From Verrucomicrobiota bacterium (GTDB taxonomy: Bacteria > Chlamydiota > Chlamydiia > Chlamydiales > JAAKFR01), in NCBI GenBank assembly GCA_018239815.1, contig JAFEGP010000009.1, positions 1-52,811 on the forward strand: a stretch of 52,811 nucleotides of DNA. Reading direction: 5' to 3'. Below, one piece after another: positions 34,559-43,762 of this stretch. How positions within the stretch are numbered: position 1 is the stretch's first letter; each line of letters opens with the position of its first letter. The notes below the pieces were generated by a model that was not told where the DNA came from, ran no database searches, and worked only from the letters and a program-made list of their open reading frames with translations. A program made the translations under genes and the position numbers.

Positions 34559-35200
34559 TTAGCTAGTTTTTAGGTAGTCTTGCAGAGAAAGATCGCCCAA
34601 TTCAAAAAGATCAGCTATGGAGCTATAAGAAGGTAATCCTTGCAGAGTTATGTTCCATTCATTACAAGCGTCTTTATGACCAGTACGTTGTGCAAGAAAG
34701 ATCAGTCGTAATAAATTAAAAGCCCTTAAATGTTCAAAGTTTTCATCTCCCTTAACAGAGTCTTCTAACTGTAAAGCTTGTGCGTAAGCTTTGTCATAAT
34801 CGGCATTGATGATGGAAGCAGTTGTGTAAGCAAATGCACTGAAATGAGGATGGACAAACGCAGAGGTACGCTTAATAATAGCGTGAGCGTAGGCCGCCGC
34901 ATGTTTGGTGTCTTGTTTAGCTAAGTAATACTGCGCTAACATTGCATCATAAGAGGGATGAAGTTGAGGATGTTTTTTTACAACACGCTCAGCAACTTCT
35001 AGGGATTCTTCTGCGATAGGATGAGCTTGTTTAAAGCGGTCAAAAATTTGGCGCATAACTAGATAGTCATGAGACGCAGAATGTTGTTGTCTTCGATATA
35101 AACGTTCAGACCATATGCTGACGCAAGCAATGAGTAAAAGGACATAAAAACCCTTTTTCCAATGCGCTTTAATCTGTGAAATCCACTTGTTTTCTTCCAT
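34559..35200 (-). CDS. Membrane-anchored helical (TPR-like) protein, function unknown
   Basis: A 213-residue protein. A basic N-terminus (ISQIKAHWKKG) is followed by a single hydrophobic helix (FYVLLLIACVSIWS) and then helical repeats resembling degenerate TPRs (AEESLEVAERVVKKHPQLHPSY; AMLAQYYLAKQDTKHAAAYAHAI; YDKAYAQALQLEDS). Its topology is like YfgM-type proteins: a short cytoplasmic start, one anchor and a periplasmic repeat domain. It is divergent from the family 9 glycosyltransferase gene (53 bp between starts). I do not recognise a specific family. Confidence 0.65.
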   Translation of the reverse strand: MEENKWISQIKAHWKKGFYVLLLIACVSIWSERLYRRQQHSASHDYLVMRQIFDRFKQAHPIAEESLEVAERVVKKHPQLHPSYDAMLAQYYLAKQDTKHAAAYAHAIIKRTSAFVHPHFSAFAYTTASIINADYDKAYAQALQLEDSVKGDENFEHLRAFNLLRLIFLAQRTGHKDACNEWNITLQGLPSYSSIADLFELGDLSLQDYLKTS

Positions 35201-35253
35201 AACACATGCTAAAATTTATTTCCCCATTCTAACAGCTTACCCTGTGCATGTAA

Positions 35254-36213
35254 ATGAGAAAAATAGCGATTGTTCGACGTAATGGACTTGGAGATCTTCT
35301 GTGCGTGTTCCCAACCATTGCGTATTTAAAAGCACAGGATCCCCAAACGCACATTACTTTGTTTGTTGATGAAACGAACGCTCCTTTGCTGAAATATCTA
35401 CCTCGCGTAGAAGAAGTGGTTGTTTTTAAAAAAAATTCCAGCAAATACTGGCAAATTTTAAAAACGGCTTGGAAGTATCGAAAAAGAAAATTTGATCTGG
35501 CGATTTCCGCAAAAACCTCTCCCATGAAGCTTATGAATTTATTTCTTTTTGCATTAGGCGCTAAAAAAAGGGCGGCTTATATAGAAAAAAATTGGTCAGG
35601 GCTCCTTGTCAATGATCCTATTTACTACGATGAAGGGCAAGCGCGTACCATACACCAGTCTCTGAAAGTTCTTCATCTTGTTGCTCCTCATCTCAAAGAA
35701 GTGCCTAAAGAATACTGTCCCATTATAGAAGTGCCTTGTAAAGAACCTGGGCCTTTATCCATTGTTCTAACAGCTTCAACAACTAGAGTGTCTAATCATT
35801 TAGATGTGACAAGATATGCTCAACTGGTGAATAGATTGTATGCAGAAGGAATTCGGTTAGAAGCAAACATTTTGGCCTTGCCTTCAGATCATATTAGAGC
35901 TAGAGCTATTGCTAGCGAACTTACGGTTCCATATCATTTACATTTTCCTAAGTCATTTGCTGAATTTATGCAGGTATTAGCGCAAGCAGATTTGGTATTT
36001 TGCGGAGATGGAGGAGCCGGACATATTGGTGCGGCTATGGGGAAAAAAACCATTGTGTTATTTGGAGAATCTCGTCCCGGGGAATGGGCCCCTTTAGGTC
36101 CACATGTCAAAACTTTTTATGACCCTATTCACGTTAACCGTTTGTCAGATAACCAGATTTATCAAGCTTTGAAAGCCTTTGCGCAGGTTTCTGTTGCTCC
36201 CATAAATTGTTAG
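35254..36213 (+). CDS. Family 9 glycosyltransferase (ADP-heptose:LPS heptosyltransferase-like)
   Basis: A 319-residue GT9 protein. The N-terminus IAIVRRNGLGDLLCVFPTI is the family's acceptor-domain motif (GxGDxL). The C-terminal donor site reads VFCGDGGAGHIGAAMGKKTI then LFGESRPGEWAPLG, where classical WaaC/WaaF enzymes have DTGxxHLAAAL and LFGPTxPxxxxP. It may move a heptose or another sugar onto lipopolysaccharide core. The start ATG lacks a clear Shine-Dalgarno. The last 80 bp overlap the convergent dppF gene. The sugar cannot be fixed from sequence. Confidence 0.85.
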   Translation: MRKIAIVRRNGLGDLLCVFPTIAYLKAQDPQTHITLFVDETNAPLLKYLPRVEEVVVFKKNSSKYWQILKTAWKYRKRKFDLAISAKTSPMKLMNLFLFALGAKKRAAYIEKNWSGLLVNDPIYYDEGQARTIHQSLKVLHLVAPHLKEVPKEYCPIIEVPCKEPGPLSIVLTASTTRVSNHLDVTRYAQLVNRLYAEGIRLEANILALPSDHIRARAIASELTVPYHLHFPKSFAEFMQVLAQADLVFCGDGGAGHIGAAMGKKTIVLFGESRPGEWAPLGPHVKTFYDPIHVNRLSDNQIYQALKAFAQVSVAPINC

Positions 36214-36997
36214 GCAATGAGTTTAAGAGTTGTTTTGTATAGGGGTGTTGGGGAGATGTAAAAAGTTTCTCAGTGGGTTGTTCCTCTACAATTTTGCCTT
36301 GATACATTACAAGAATTCTATCGCATAAACAACGTATCACAGAAAGATCATGAGAGATGAAAAGGTAACTTAAACCAAGTTTTTCTTTTAAGCTATAGAG
36401 CAAATTTAAAATTTGAGCTTGTACTGACAAATCAAGAGCTGATACAGCTTCATCTAAAATAATAAGCTTAGGCTTCATGGCTATGGCTCTTCCTATAGAA
36501 ATTCTTTGTTGTTGTCCCCCGGAAAATTGATGAGGATATTGTTTCAAAGAACTGATAGGGAGCCCTACCTGTTTAAGAATTTCGCATACATGGTCAATTT
36601 GTTCTTGTTTAGTCGCTATCAACTTGTGATAAAGCAGGGCCTCTCCAATATTATCTAGAATGGTTTTTCTAGGATTAAGAGATGCTAAGGGGTCTTGAAA
36701 AACCATTTGTATTTTTTGTCTATGTAGAGTTAAAGCTTTCCCTTTTAAAGACAAAAAATTCCGTCCTAGAAAATAGACCTCTCCGGAGGTGGGCTCCAAA
36801 AGACGGATAGCAGTACGAGCAGTGGTGCTCTTGCCGCATCCCGATTCTCCTACAATGCCTACAATTTCTCTTTCATGAATCACAAAAGAAACATCATCAA
36901 CAGCTCGTACTTCGCCTATCTGTCTGTTTAAAAGACCTCGATAGATTGGAAAGAATTTTTTCAAATTTTTTACTTCAAAAAGAGGGGTCGGCATCAA
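36134..36997 (-). CDS. dppF: Peptide ABC transporter ATP-binding protein DppF/OppF
   Basis: A 287-residue ATPase. Walker A is GESGCGKST, the Q-loop region MVFQDPLASLNPR, signature FSGGQQQRISIGRA, Walker B LIILDEAVSALD, and the switch LFISHD. HPYTKQLL marks the start of the OppF-type tail, which is short here. The final ~26 codons overlap the 3' end of the glycosyltransferase gene on the other strand. It overlaps dppD by 23 bp. With DppD it would power di- or oligopeptide uptake; the permease and binding-protein genes are not adjacent. Confidence 0.93.
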   Translation of the reverse strand: MMPTPLFEVKNLKKFFPIYRGLLNRQIGEVRAVDDVSFVIHEREIVGIVGESGCGKSTTARTAIRLLEPTSGEVYFLGRNFLSLKGKALTLHRQKIQMVFQDPLASLNPRKTILDNIGEALLYHKLIATKQEQIDHVCEILKQVGLPISSLKQYPHQFSGGQQQRISIGRAIAMKPKLIILDEAVSALDLSVQAQILNLLYSLKEKLGLSYLFISHDLSVIRCLCDRILVMYQGKIVEEQPTEKLFTSPQHPYTKQLLNSLPNNLWEQQKPAQRLSKLDKSGYLTNG

Positions 36998-37988
36998 CTC
37001 TCCAAGCTAAAGTGGGATCAAACAACCAGCATTTTGCATGGTGGGAAGGGTTAGGTAAGGCAAAATAAGAAGGAGCTTCATGCGTGCACTGAGGCATTTG
37101 GTAGACGCAGCGAGGATGAAAAGGACAGCCTGAGGGTAACTGTCGAGCGGAGGGAACATGACCCTCCAAAACAGGTAATCTCCCTTCCTTTAAAGGGCGA
37201 TTTGGCCTAGCTGCAAAAAGCGCTTGAGTATAAGGATGAGCAGGATTCTGAAAAATAGCTTGCGTTGAACCGTGTTCGATGATTTCACCCGCATACAAAA
37301 CCGCCAAATGATGGGCTAATTCAGCAACAACTCCCATATCATGTGTGATGAGTAAGATACTCATTCCTCTTCTGTTTTGAATTTCTTTGAGTAGTTGAAG
37401 GATTTGTTTTTGGATCGTTACATCTAGAGCTGTTGTGGGTTCGTCAGCTATTAAAATATTTGGTTCGCAAATCAGAGCCATTGCAATCATCGCACGTTGT
37501 AACATGCCTCCTGAAAGTTGGTGGGGGTAGGTCTTCATCATCATTTCAGGATGAGATAGTTGCACTTCTTCTAGGACATGTAAGCAGCGCTGATAAGCTT
37601 GTTCGTGCGAAATTTTTAAGTGAGCATAACATGTTTCTAACAGTTGTTCTCCAAGCGTGCAAACTGGATTCAGGCAAGAACGTGGATCTTGAAAGATCAT
37701 CGCCAGATGCCTTCCTCTCATACTACGCATATGCTGCTTAGGCAAAGTTAAAAGATTTTTGTCTTGATAAAGAACTTGACCGGTAGAAGGAAGAGTAGGA
37801 GGTTGGGGTGCTATGCCCAACAAAGACAAGGCGGTCATAGACTTTCCACACCCCGTTTCTCCTACCAAGGCTAAGGTCTGTCCTTCATAAAGCTTAAAAG
37901 AAATCCCTCGTACAACAGGGAAGCAAGACCCTTCCAGTTTTAAAAGGGTGGTAAGTTCCTGTACATCGAGAACTGTTTGCATTACCAT
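36975..37988 (-). CDS. dppD: Peptide ABC transporter ATP-binding protein DppD/OppD
   Basis: A 337-residue ATPase with Walker [23 protein letters not shown], signature [15 protein letters not shown], Walker [13 protein letters not shown] and [13 protein letters not shown]. The C-terminal OppD region has the cysteine pattern C-x5-C-x6-C, then one more Cys 19 residues on ([16 protein letters not shown]), which in homologues can hold a [4Fe-4S] cluster. Two possible ATGs (37988, 37982) differ by two residues. The gene is divergent from the phosphate genes with only 37 bp between starts. OppC at 40-41.7 kb may be part of the same transporter. Confidence 0.93.
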   Translation of the reverse strand: MVMQTVLDVQELTTLLKLEGSCFPVVRGISFKLYEGQTLALVGETGCGKSMTALSLLGIAPQPPTLPSTGQVLYQDKNLLTLPKQHMRSMRGRHLAMIFQDPRSCLNPVCTLGEQLLETCYAHLKISHEQAYQRCLHVLEEVQLSHPEMMMKTYPHQLSGGMLQRAMIAMALICEPNILIADEPTTALDVTIQKQILQLLKEIQNRRGMSILLITHDMGVVAELAHHLAVLYAGEIIEHGSTQAIFQNPAHPYTQALFAARPNRPLKEGRLPVLEGHVPSARQLPSGCPFHPRCVYQMPQCTHEAPSYFALPNPSHHAKCWLFDPTLAWRVDADPSF

Positions 37989-38025
37989 TTACTTTATCCC
38001 CTTTTTCTATTATCATCACTAACGA

Positions 38026-38700
38026 ATGCAGACATTAGCCCGCCTCTTTGGACGTTCTCCCTTCGCTCCTCTCCAGGCTCACATGGAAAAAGTAGCCGAA
38101 TGCGTGGGTGCGCTCGTTCCTCTTTTTGAAGCTCTTGAACGTCAGGATCGTCAGGCAATTCATGCTATTGCAGATTCCATTTCTTCTCTAGAGCATGCTG
38201 CGGATCTTCTAAAAAATGATATGCGTAACCATCTTGCGTCGGGTCTATTTTTGCCTGTACCAAGAGCTTCTATCCTTGAGTTGCTTTCTTTACAAGATAA
38301 CATTGCTGATCAAGCAGAAGATGTAGGCGTTTTATTGACACTAAAGCCCTTACCTCTTATTCCAGAAATGTCGCAGTTATTATGGCAATTTATTCGCAAG
38401 AATATAGAAGCTTTTGAAGGGGCACATGAAATTATACGGGAAACAGATCGTTTATTGGAAAGCTCGTTCGGTGGCTTAGAAGCTGAAAGAGTGCAGAAAA
38501 TGATAGGTACTGTTGCTCTACGTGAACATGAGGCTGACTTGTTGCAACGTCAGTTGTTACAGTGCATCTTTGGATTGCCTAATCCTATGGACGCTACAAC
38601 GCTTTTTCTTTGGATGCGCATTATCCAAGAACTTTCTACTATTTCAGATGAGGCCGAAAGGCTAGCTAACCGCGTACGTATGCTGCTTGAGGTAGCATGA
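38026..38700 (+). CDS. DUF47/PhoU-like phosphate transport accessory protein
   Basis: A 224-residue all-helical protein with PhoU-like acidic motifs (ISSLEHAADLLKNDMRNHL; ALREHEADLLQRQLLQ; IQELSTISDEAERLANRVRM), in which Glu and Asp residues bind metal ions in homologues. Genes of this family (DUF47) usually precede pit-type phosphate transporter genes. Here the stop overlaps the pitA start as ATGA. It likely controls transporter activity from the cytosol. Chlamydia has the same pair (CT691-CT692, from memory). Confidence 0.9.
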   Translation: MQTLARLFGRSPFAPLQAHMEKVAECVGALVPLFEALERQDRQAIHAIADSISSLEHAADLLKNDMRNHLASGLFLPVPRASILELLSLQDNIADQAEDVGVLLTLKPLPLIPEMSQLLWQFIRKNIEAFEGAHEIIRETDRLLESSFGGLEAERVQKMIGTVALREHEADLLQRQLLQCIFGLPNPMDATTLFLWMRIIQELSTISDEAERLANRVRMLLEVA

Positions 38701-39959
38701 TCACGGCGCTGTTTATTTTTGCTATTCTGTTAGGCTTTTATGTGGCTTGGAACATTGGTGCTAACGATGTTGCAAATTCTGTAGGAACAGCTGTAGGTTC
38801 CGGAGCGTTAACGCTTAAGCAAGCCATGCTTATTGCGGCAATTTTTGAATTTGCAGGTTCTTTTTTACTGGGGTCTAATGTGTCAGAGACTCTCGAATCA
38901 GGAATTGTCACACGCGATTTACTTTTAAATAGTCCTTCGGATTATTTAATAGGCATGTTAGGAGCTTTGCTGGCCACAGGGGTGTGGCTGCAACTTGCTT
39001 CCTATTTTGGCTGGCCCGTTTCTACTACTCATTCCATCATTGGCGCTATCTTAGGTTTTGGCATTATTGCTGGGGATATGAAGTCTGTAGCTTGGATGAA
39101 TATGGCTTCTATTGCATTGAGTTGGGTGGTATCTCCTTTATTTGGTGGATTAGGGGCTTATATGATTTTTTCTTTTATTCGCCGTAAAATTTTGGGTCAG
39201 CACCGTCCTATTCAGGCCGCTATTCGCTATACTCCGTGGATAGCCTTTATGATTTTCTTTGTTTTGATGTTAATTATTTTCTTTGACGGATTGCCAGGTT
39301 TAGATTTTCAACTTGCTGTGCCTTGGCTGTTTATTTTAGCTTCTTTAATTGGTGGTGTTGCAGCTTGGATTGCGTATTTTCTTGTACGTCATATTGCTGT
39401 TTCTGTGACATCTGATGGTTATGCGGAAGTAGAGCGTATTTTTATGTCTTTGCAAGTGATTGTAGCTTGTTTTATGGCTTTTGCACATGGTTCCAATGAT
39501 GTGGCGAATGTCATAGGCCCCCTTTCAGGCATTATTAACGTGCTTCAAGGAGAATCTATCACTGGAGTGCGTAGCATTTCCCCTTGGTTATTAGTTTTAG
39601 GAGGAAGCGGTATCGTTGCAGGCTTAGCAACATGGGGCTGGCGCGTTATTGAAACAATCGGCAAGAAAATCACACAATTAACGCCTTCCCGAGGTTTTGC
39701 AGCAGGTTTTGGTGCTACTATTACTGTTATGTTAGCTTCTAAACTAGGTTTGCCTATTTCTACGACACATGTTCTTGTTGGAGCTGTCTTAGGGGTGGGA
39801 TTTGCTCGAGGTATCGGCGCTATTAATCTGAATACGGTTAGAGATATTTTTATTTCCTGGCTTGTTACAGTACCCCTTAGCGCTGGATTATCGATTTTAT
39901 TTTTCTACTTATTGAGCTTAATCTCGGATATTGAATTGGTAATCAGTGCTCTAGCATGA
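38697..39959 (+). CDS. pitA: Inorganic phosphate transporter, Pit family
   Basis: A 420-residue inner-membrane protein with about ten to eleven hydrophobic segments and the duplicated Pit signature: WNIGANDVANSVGTAVGSGAL near residue 19 and FAHGSNDVANVIGPLSGI in the second half. PVSTTHSIIGAILG and PISTTHVLVGAVLG show the same internal duplication. It imports phosphate with protons or sodium. ATGA overlap with the PhoU-like gene. It ends 18 bp before the convergent permease gene. Confidence 0.95.
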   Translation: MITALFIFAILLGFYVAWNIGANDVANSVGTAVGSGALTLKQAMLIAAIFEFAGSFLLGSNVSETLESGIVTRDLLLNSPSDYLIGMLGALLATGVWLQLASYFGWPVSTTHSIIGAILGFGIIAGDMKSVAWMNMASIALSWVVSPLFGGLGAYMIFSFIRRKILGQHRPIQAAIRYTPWIAFMIFFVLMLIIFFDGLPGLDFQLAVPWLFILASLIGGVAAWIAYFLVRHIAVSVTSDGYAEVERIFMSLQVIVACFMAFAHGSNDVANVIGPLSGIINVLQGESITGVRSISPWLLVLGGSGIVAGLATWGWRVIETIGKKITQLTPSRGFAAGFGATITVMLASKLGLPISTTHVLVGAVLGVGFARGIGAINLNTVRDIFISWLVTVPLSAGLSILFFYLLSLISDIELVISALA

Positions 39960-39977
39960 GTGCATGCAGCAAGCATT

Positions 39978-41672
39978 TTAACTACGTAATTTCGGATCAA
40001 GTGCGTCTCGGATAACATCGCCTACTAAAGCAATGCAGACAAGTAGAATAGTCAGCAGTAAAGCTGGAGGCCATAAGAGATAGCTTTCCGCAGGAAAAAC
40101 AGATCTTCCTTCATCCATAAGAACACCCCAGGATGTTGCGCCTTCCTCTCCCAACCCAAGAAAAGAAAGACCAGCTTCTCCTGAAATGGCAGCCATCATA
40201 GCAAATGGAATAAGAGTTAAAATGGGAGGGATGGCATTAGGTAAGATATGAGAAAATAAGATTTTTTTATGATCAAATCCTAAACTTGTGCATGCGTACA
40301 CATAAGAAAGGTGTCTTTGTTTTAAAACTTCAGCCCGCATAAAGCGTGCAAAATTTGTCCATCCAAAAATGCCTAAAACAGTGATGACAAGAAAGATAGA
40401 CTTGCTTTGAGTTAAGGCAATAATCAGCAAAAGCATAAAAAATGTAGGCATGGCTTCCCAGATTTCGACAAGTCGACAAATCACCAAATCCAGTTTTCCA
40501 GCAAAGTATCCGGAGCAAGCTCCCAAAGGAATACCAAAAAATAATGAGAGTAGCAGCGCACCTATTCCTACAACAATCGACACACGAATACCAAAAATTA
40601 AACTGGAGACCAGATCTTTACGATTGATACGAGAACGTTCCCACCAAGGCACAATTTGATTGATAGCTTGAGCTCCACCGGCATCATCTTCCCAGTGGAA
40701 AGGGCGTAATAAAGAAGGCCAGATGATATGTAAGCGAGATAATTCACTATCTATCCAATGTGTGCGCTCTTGAAGAAAGGTGAGAGAAGCTAAAGCATCT
40801 CGATGTCCTTGTGCAATTTTACGTGTTTCAACAAGAGCATTCCGAATTTCTTGTGCTTCAGTGAATTTTGTAGAGGTTAGATTGAGTAGTTGAGTGTCTT
40901 GATGTTCAAGTTTTGCCATCAAATATTGGTGAGAATAAGGAGTATAACGAGCAATTAAATCAGGCAGCTTGGACATAGCTTGTTCATAGCCATCCTGTGT
41001 TTGTTGAATTTGTTGTTCTAAAGCTTCGCGTTTTTCTTGCTCATTTCTTTGAGAGACATTCCATAAAGTGGGCATTTCCCTGCCAAAACGGTGGTAAAAA
41101 ATTTCCGCATACTGATGTAAACGTTCTTGTTGTTGCAACATGATTTTATGCTGCAGCAGTAAAATAATTTTAGCGTAATTAGTCATGTACTTAAGTTCAA
41201 AAGACCATCCTGGATAAGGAGTTAAAGGAGTAAGTAAAGGGTCTTCTCGGTAACTAAGAGCAGCTTCCAAAGCCTGTTGGCGAGCTATAACTAAATTTGG
41301 AGCGCCTTCAGGATTTTTTACAGGTCCGGTTAGTAACCAAGCAAACAGACAAAAATGAAGTAACATCATTCCAAAGATGACCCATGTTTTTTTGACTAAC
41401 CAATATAACAATAGGGTGCAGGGGAGGGTTAACATTAATAAGTTGTAAAATAGATCGATGGGTTTAGAAAAAAAACCTCGATAAAAAAGGTAACGAAATA
41501 AAGGGAAATAAAGTTGTCCGTCCCAAATCAGGCACAAGGGTTTACTAGAGGCAAAGAGGGGAGCATAAATAGCAATAAACAAGAAAAGACTTAGAATACA
41601 AAGAGCCCCCAGCCCAACTGGGTTCTTCCGAAACTGCTTCCATAGAAGGCGGCGATAGCTCTCAATATGCAC
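39978..41672 (-). CDS. OppC/DppC-type ABC permease with a large insertion
   Basis: A 564-residue permease, against about 300 for ordinary OppC/DppC. The N-terminal segment KNPVGLGALCILSLFLFIAIYAPLF is the normal OppC_N start. About 300 residues follow, containing two extra hydrophobic segments (about 72-115) and a charged, Gln-rich helical part (about 125-340, for example EKREALEQQIQQTQDGYEQA). The core permease resumes near 353 (LVSSLIFGIRVSIVVGIGAL) with EAA-type motif SGEAGLSFLGLGEEGATSWG. No partner OppB or binding protein is adjacent; DppD/DppF encoded 2-3 kb away may power it. The frame is intact throughout. Confidence 0.88.
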   Translation of the reverse strand: MHIESYRRLLWKQFRKNPVGLGALCILSLFLFIAIYAPLFASSKPLCLIWDGQLYFPLFRYLFYRGFFSKPIDLFYNLLMLTLPCTLLLYWLVKKTWVIFGMMLLHFCLFAWLLTGPVKNPEGAPNLVIARQQALEAALSYREDPLLTPLTPYPGWSFELKYMTNYAKIILLLQHKIMLQQQERLHQYAEIFYHRFGREMPTLWNVSQRNEQEKREALEQQIQQTQDGYEQAMSKLPDLIARYTPYSHQYLMAKLEHQDTQLLNLTSTKFTEAQEIRNALVETRKIAQGHRDALASLTFLQERTHWIDSELSRLHIIWPSLLRPFHWEDDAGGAQAINQIVPWWERSRINRKDLVSSLIFGIRVSIVVGIGALLLSLFFGIPLGACSGYFAGKLDLVICRLVEIWEAMPTFFMLLLIIALTQSKSIFLVITVLGIFGWTNFARFMRAEVLKQRHLSYVYACTSLGFDHKKILFSHILPNAIPPILTLIPFAMMAAISGEAGLSFLGLGEEGATSWGVLMDEGRSVFPAESYLLWPPALLLTILLVCIALVGDVIRDALDPKLRS

Positions 41673-41751
41673 ACCCTAAATCTACCTGTCGAGCACCTTT
41701 CTTGCCAGGTCAAGTTTTTTATTTTGAAAGAATACAGAGAATAAAAACAGG

Positions 41752-41793
41752 CCTTTTGTAGTAGAGATGTTAGAACATCTCTACTACAAAAGG
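41752..41793 (-). terminator. Perfect 20-bp inverted repeat after rho (terminator-like)
   Basis: Left arm 41752-41771 and right arm 41774-41793 are perfect reverse complements around a 2-bp centre (core GTAGTAGAGATG/CATCTCTACTAC). It begins 11 bp after the rho stop. On the minus strand a run of five T follows about 5 nt later. It could be a terminator or an element that limits readthrough into the permease gene. Confidence 0.6.
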
Positions 41794-41804
41794 AGAAAAT
41801 AGAC

Positions 41805-43196
41805 TTACTCTTTTAAGGAGAGTAAAAACTCAGCATTGCTGCCTGTTTTCTTTAGACGATTAAGTAAAAGATTCATGGCATCTAGAGGTGTGAGATCAGC
41901 GGTTGCTCCTCGCAGCAAATAGATTTTTTCAAGCTCAGAAGGATGATAAAGAAGTTCTTCCTTACGTGTACCACTCTTAATTAAATCAATAGATGGGTAA
42001 ACTCTTCGATCTGCTAAGCGGCGATCTAGAACAAGTTCCATATTGCCAGTACCTTTGAACTCTTCAAAGATGACTTCATCCATACGTGAACCTGTATCAA
42101 TCAAAGCTGTAGCTAGGATAGTAAGAGATCCTCCATTTTCAATGTTACGAGCGGCTCCGAAGAAACGCTTTGGCTTATGTAAAGCGCTTGCGTCGACACC
42201 ACCTGTCAAGATTTTGCCAGAATGAGGTTGGACTGTGTTATAGGCACGCGCTAAACGTGTAATAGAATCCAATAAGATAACAACATCATTCCCGTATTCC
42301 ACCATACGACGAGCTTTCTCGATAACCATTTCTGCAACTTGGATATGACGCTCGGGTTGTTCATCAAAAGTAGAAGCTACAACTTCTCCTTTAACAACTC
42401 GGATCATATCCGTCACTTCTTCAGGACGCTCATCGATCAATAGAACAATCAGCTTAATTTCAGGGTGGTTATGAGCGATAGCATGCGCAATGTTTTGTAA
42501 AATGATGGTTTTACCAGTACGGGGAGGCGCAACAATAAGACCCCTTTGCCCTTTTCCAATAGGGGCAGTGAGATCTAAGACGCGCTCTGACAAACGCTCT
42601 TTAGTTGTTTCCATGACAATACGTTCATTGGGATAAAGAGGAGTAAGGTTCTCAAATAAAACACGCTCCTTAGCTTGATCCGGAGTTGAACCATTAATCA
42701 TATCAACTTTAAGCAAGGCAAAATACTTCTCTTTATCCTTAGGAGAGCGAATTGTGCCGACAATCGTGTCACCTTTTTTAAGGTCAAAACGGCGAATCTG
42801 AGCCGGTGAAACATAAATATCTTCAGCAGAAGAAAGATAGTTATAAGTTGGAGAACGTAAAAAACCAAAACCATCAGGCAGAACTTCTAAAACGCCTTCT
42901 GCAATGAGCAGTTCTTCAGGATGAGTAGATTTAATTTTAACAATCTCAAAAACAACTTGAGAACGTGTCAAAGAAGGTAAATTCTGAATCCCATAATTTT
43001 TCGCTTCTTGAGCTAGTTCATCGATGGTCATTCTTTGCAGATCAGAAATTTTTGTGATTTTTACAGGCCCTTTAGGCGGAGGAGGTTCTTTAAATTCCTC
43101 CGAGACCATTTTTTCAGGAGGTTTTAAAGTCATACGTTTTTTTTCTTTTGGGCTCTCTTCAGAAACTGTGGATTCTTGACTCATTTCTTGGCTCAT
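41805..43196 (-). CDS. rho: Transcription termination factor Rho
   Basis: A 463-residue Rho hexamer subunit. A charged N-terminal extension (about 1-45) precedes the Rho N-domain ([20 protein letters not shown]). The cold-shock-like RNA-binding region follows ([16 protein letters not shown] ... [14 protein letters not shown]). The motor domain has [12 protein letters not shown] (Walker A), [15 protein letters not shown] (Walker B) and the Q/R-loop region [21 protein letters not shown]. The Gln-to-Ala pattern is normal. It overlaps coaE by 4 bp. Confidence 0.97.
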   Translation of the reverse strand: MSQEMSQESTVSEESPKEKKRMTLKPPEKMVSEEFKEPPPPKGPVKITKISDLQRMTIDELAQEAKNYGIQNLPSLTRSQVVFEIVKIKSTHPEELLIAEGVLEVLPDGFGFLRSPTYNYLSSAEDIYVSPAQIRRFDLKKGDTIVGTIRSPKDKEKYFALLKVDMINGSTPDQAKERVLFENLTPLYPNERIVMETTKERLSERVLDLTAPIGKGQRGLIVAPPRTGKTIILQNIAHAIAHNHPEIKLIVLLIDERPEEVTDMIRVVKGEVVASTFDEQPERHIQVAEMVIEKARRMVEYGNDVVILLDSITRLARAYNTVQPHSGKILTGGVDASALHKPKRFFGAARNIENGGSLTILATALIDTGSRMDEVIFEEFKGTGNMELVLDRRLADRRVYPSIDLIKSGTRKEELLYHPSELEKIYLLRGATADLTPLDAMNLLLNRLKKTGSNAEFLLSLKE

Positions 43197-43759
43197 GATG
43201 ATACGAGTTGGTTAAAAAGGGTTATAACTGATTTTTTGAGAGACGCAAGCGTCTCGTTGTTAACAAGGACATATTGTGCACGGTGAGCTTTTTGTTGAGG
43301 AGTCAACATACGACTTCGCCGAGCCTCCTCATCAGGAGAATAAGGTCTGCGAGGGATGTCGCAGAGAACTGCAACAGTGACATCAAATTCTTTTTCAAAA
43401 TCTGCCTCAAATAATAATGGAACTTCAGCGACAAATAGGGGAACGTTGTTTAGAATTGCTTTTTGGACTTCTTTTTGTAACTCCTCAAGAACAGCCGGAT
43501 GAAGAATTGCTTCAAGTTGTTGCAGTAACTTTGCATCTGCAAAGACTTTCTGTGCAACCCGACTGCGGTCAATCTCCCCATTTACTATAACCTCTTCTCC
43601 TAGTAAGCCTCTTACTCGTAGACTTATATCTGTACTGGAAGAAAGAAGTCGGTGGACGATTGCATCGGCACTGACCACATAAGCTCCTAACTCTTTAAAA
43701 AATCCACATACAGTTGATTTTCCAACGGCATAAGAGCCTGTGATGGCTACCTTCTTCAA
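43193..43759 (-). CDS. coaE: Dephospho-CoA kinase
   Basis: A 188-residue P-loop kinase for the last step of CoA synthesis. The P-loop is GSYAVGKST (usually GGIGSGKS), and the family motif [12 protein letters not shown] contains the substrate Asp. LHPAVLEEL and [21 protein letters not shown] are typical. [15 protein letters not shown] is the lid region with its Arg residues. It lies 3 bp after polA and overlaps rho, forming sppA-polA-coaE-rho on the minus strand. Confidence 0.93.
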   Translation of the reverse strand: MKKVAITGSYAVGKSTVCGFFKELGAYVVSADAIVHRLLSSSTDISLRVRGLLGEEVIVNGEIDRSRVAQKVFADAKLLQQLEAILHPAVLEELQKEVQKAILNNVPLFVAEVPLLFEADFEKEFDVTVAVLCDIPRRPYSPDEEARRSRMLTPQQKAHRAQYVLVNNETLASLKKSVITLFNQLVSS

Positions 43760-43762
43760 AGT

